From Clostridia bacterium (GTDB lineage: Bacteria; Bacillota; Clostridia; Oscillospirales; Acutalibacteraceae), in contig CAAGBH010000181.1 of the NCBI GenBank assembly GCA_900768035.1, positions 1-12,749 on the forward strand: a stretch of DNA of 12,749 nt, written 5' to 3'. The notes beneath the pieces were generated by a model that saw only the letters and a program-made list of their open reading frames with translations, did no database searches and was not told where the DNA came from. Of this stretch, positions 12,084-12,749 are shown piece after piece (the stretch's first letter is position 1; every line of letters begins with the position of its first letter). The translations under genes and the position numbers were made by a program.

Positions 12084-12749
12084 TTTTTTGGCGGGTTGAG
12101 ATTAAAAAGGGTTATACAAGAACAGGAATTCTGATTAGTGTTGGTCGCGAATAGCAGCCTGTGCAGTATAGCATCAAGGGATGACTTTTTACCACACTTA
12201 CCAACGGTTGTGATTATACCATTCTGATTTTCGTTTTTCAATAGGTTCGGGAAATATTGTTGTAATTCAGTCAAACCGATTACATCCCCGATATGTAGAG
12301 GAGGTTCATCCTCCTCGTCATCATTGAAACTGATAACGGCATTGTTTTTTCTACCCTCTGTTACCATATCCAATGTTGTGGTATCTTTTCCGTCTAAGTT
12401 CATATACCAACGAAAATGATTTCTACCGTTTGGCACGATCTTGGAAACAAACTTACGAATGATGTGTCGGTCAATTTGCGGGTTGGAAAAGTCTATCATT
12501 GCGTCAAGCGAAGATTGTATTTCATCCCAACATATATCAGGATTTTGTATTGCATCTTCGGTTGCAAGCATACGCTCATATTCTTCCGTGAGTTCCAAAA
12601 GAGCTTTTTCAATTTTCTCTTTTTGCTCTTTATATTCCTCTTTGCTAATTTCACCGTCTGTTCTCATCTCAAGCAGCGTGTTCTTCTTGTTTTTATAACG
12701 CTCTATTTGAGCTACAATTCCGGTCAAATTAACCTTCTTAGGCTTCTCA
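12068..12749 (-). CDS. Large serine recombinase, C-terminal part (5' end outside window)
   Basis: The frame is open to the right edge (EKPKKVNLTG... upstream of the TTG at 12727), so the gene begins beyond the window; about 226 residues are seen. They match the region after the catalytic and zinc domains of large serine recombinases: a long charged coiled coil (QIERYKNKKNTLLEM, GEISKEEYKEQKEKIEKALL), then the IDRHIIRKFVSKIVPN segment, typical of Clostridial site-specific recombinases of the TnpX/phage-integrase type. The final 40 or so residues (from about KKSSLDAILHRLLF to NPPKKDKLF) look like a divergent tail. The catalytic Ser cannot be checked. This is probably the integrase of an integrated element lying mainly to the right; whether it is linked to the tnsAB remnant is unknown. 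Confidence 0.82.
   Translation of the reverse strand, partial: EKPKKVNLTGIVAQIERYKNKKNTLLEMRTDGEISKEEYKEQKEKIEKALLELTEEYERMLATEDAIQNPDICWDEIQSSLDAMIDFSNPQIDRHIIRKFVSKIVPNGRNHFRWYMNLDGKDTTTLDMVTEGRKNNAVISFNDDEEDEPPLHIGDVIGLTELQQYFPNLLKNENQNGIITTVGKCGKKSSLDAILHRLLFATNTNQNSCSCITLFNLNPPKKDKLF

Overview
The window looks like chromosome of a low-G+C Firmicute, most likely a member of the Clostridia. The evidence is the CtsR-McsA-McsB-ClpC protein quality-control operon (a Firmicute hallmark), AT-rich intergenic DNA, strong AGGAGG-type ribosome binding sites, and leftover Tn7-like and large serine recombinase elements of the kind common in gut Clostridia. No species can be named from the sequence alone.

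Left part (1-3900). The 3' half of an MFS transporter runs in from the left edge, followed 34 bases after its stop by a ComEB/dCMP deaminase gene. A bidirectional terminator separates these from a leftward copper-exporting P1B-ATPase gene (copA) whose protein has a heavy-metal domain at each end. The C-terminal domain starts at a Met codon with its own good ribosome binding site, so the gene may also yield a free CopZ-like chaperone. copA has a clean sigma-A promoter and an SD-in-loop hairpin just before its start. Upstream of it is a very short leftward gene (40 codons, 10 of them Cys) with its own terminator.

Middle part (3960-8510). The rightward ctsR-mcsA-mcsB-clpC operon is intact and tightly packed. 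Its promoter is flanked and overlapped by two CtsR boxes in opposite orientations, which indicates autoregulation by the first gene product. McsB (protein arginine kinase) and McsA (its zinc-finger activator) mark proteins for ClpC, the AAA+ unfoldase that feeds ClpP. CtsR represses the set until heat or protein stress inactivates it. A 17-bp-stem bidirectional terminator ends the operon and faces a leftward PHP-domain phosphoesterase gene (8619-9290), which has its own extended -10 promoter.

Right part (9350-12749). This is accessory DNA, apparently made of remnants of more than one mobile element. From left to right it holds: a rho-independent terminator that no longer has an adjacent gene; a 177-bp repeat (copy A); a short piece of unidentified coding-like DNA; a leftward tnsA-tnsB pair with tnsB cut off just after its DDE core; an AT-rich stretch full of CCGAAAAA/TTTTTCGG motifs; a second direct copy (B) of the 177-bp repeat; an untranslated stretch with nested inverted repeats and an array of CAGTGCA-type motifs about 18 bp apart; a terminator; and the C-terminal part of a large serine recombinase running off the right edge. 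The first 19 bp of the repeat's GGACAAAC core reappears in inverted orientation across the recombinase stop codon. I read this as transposon ends of a Tn7-like family, probably decayed, but the exact element boundaries cannot be fixed from this window.
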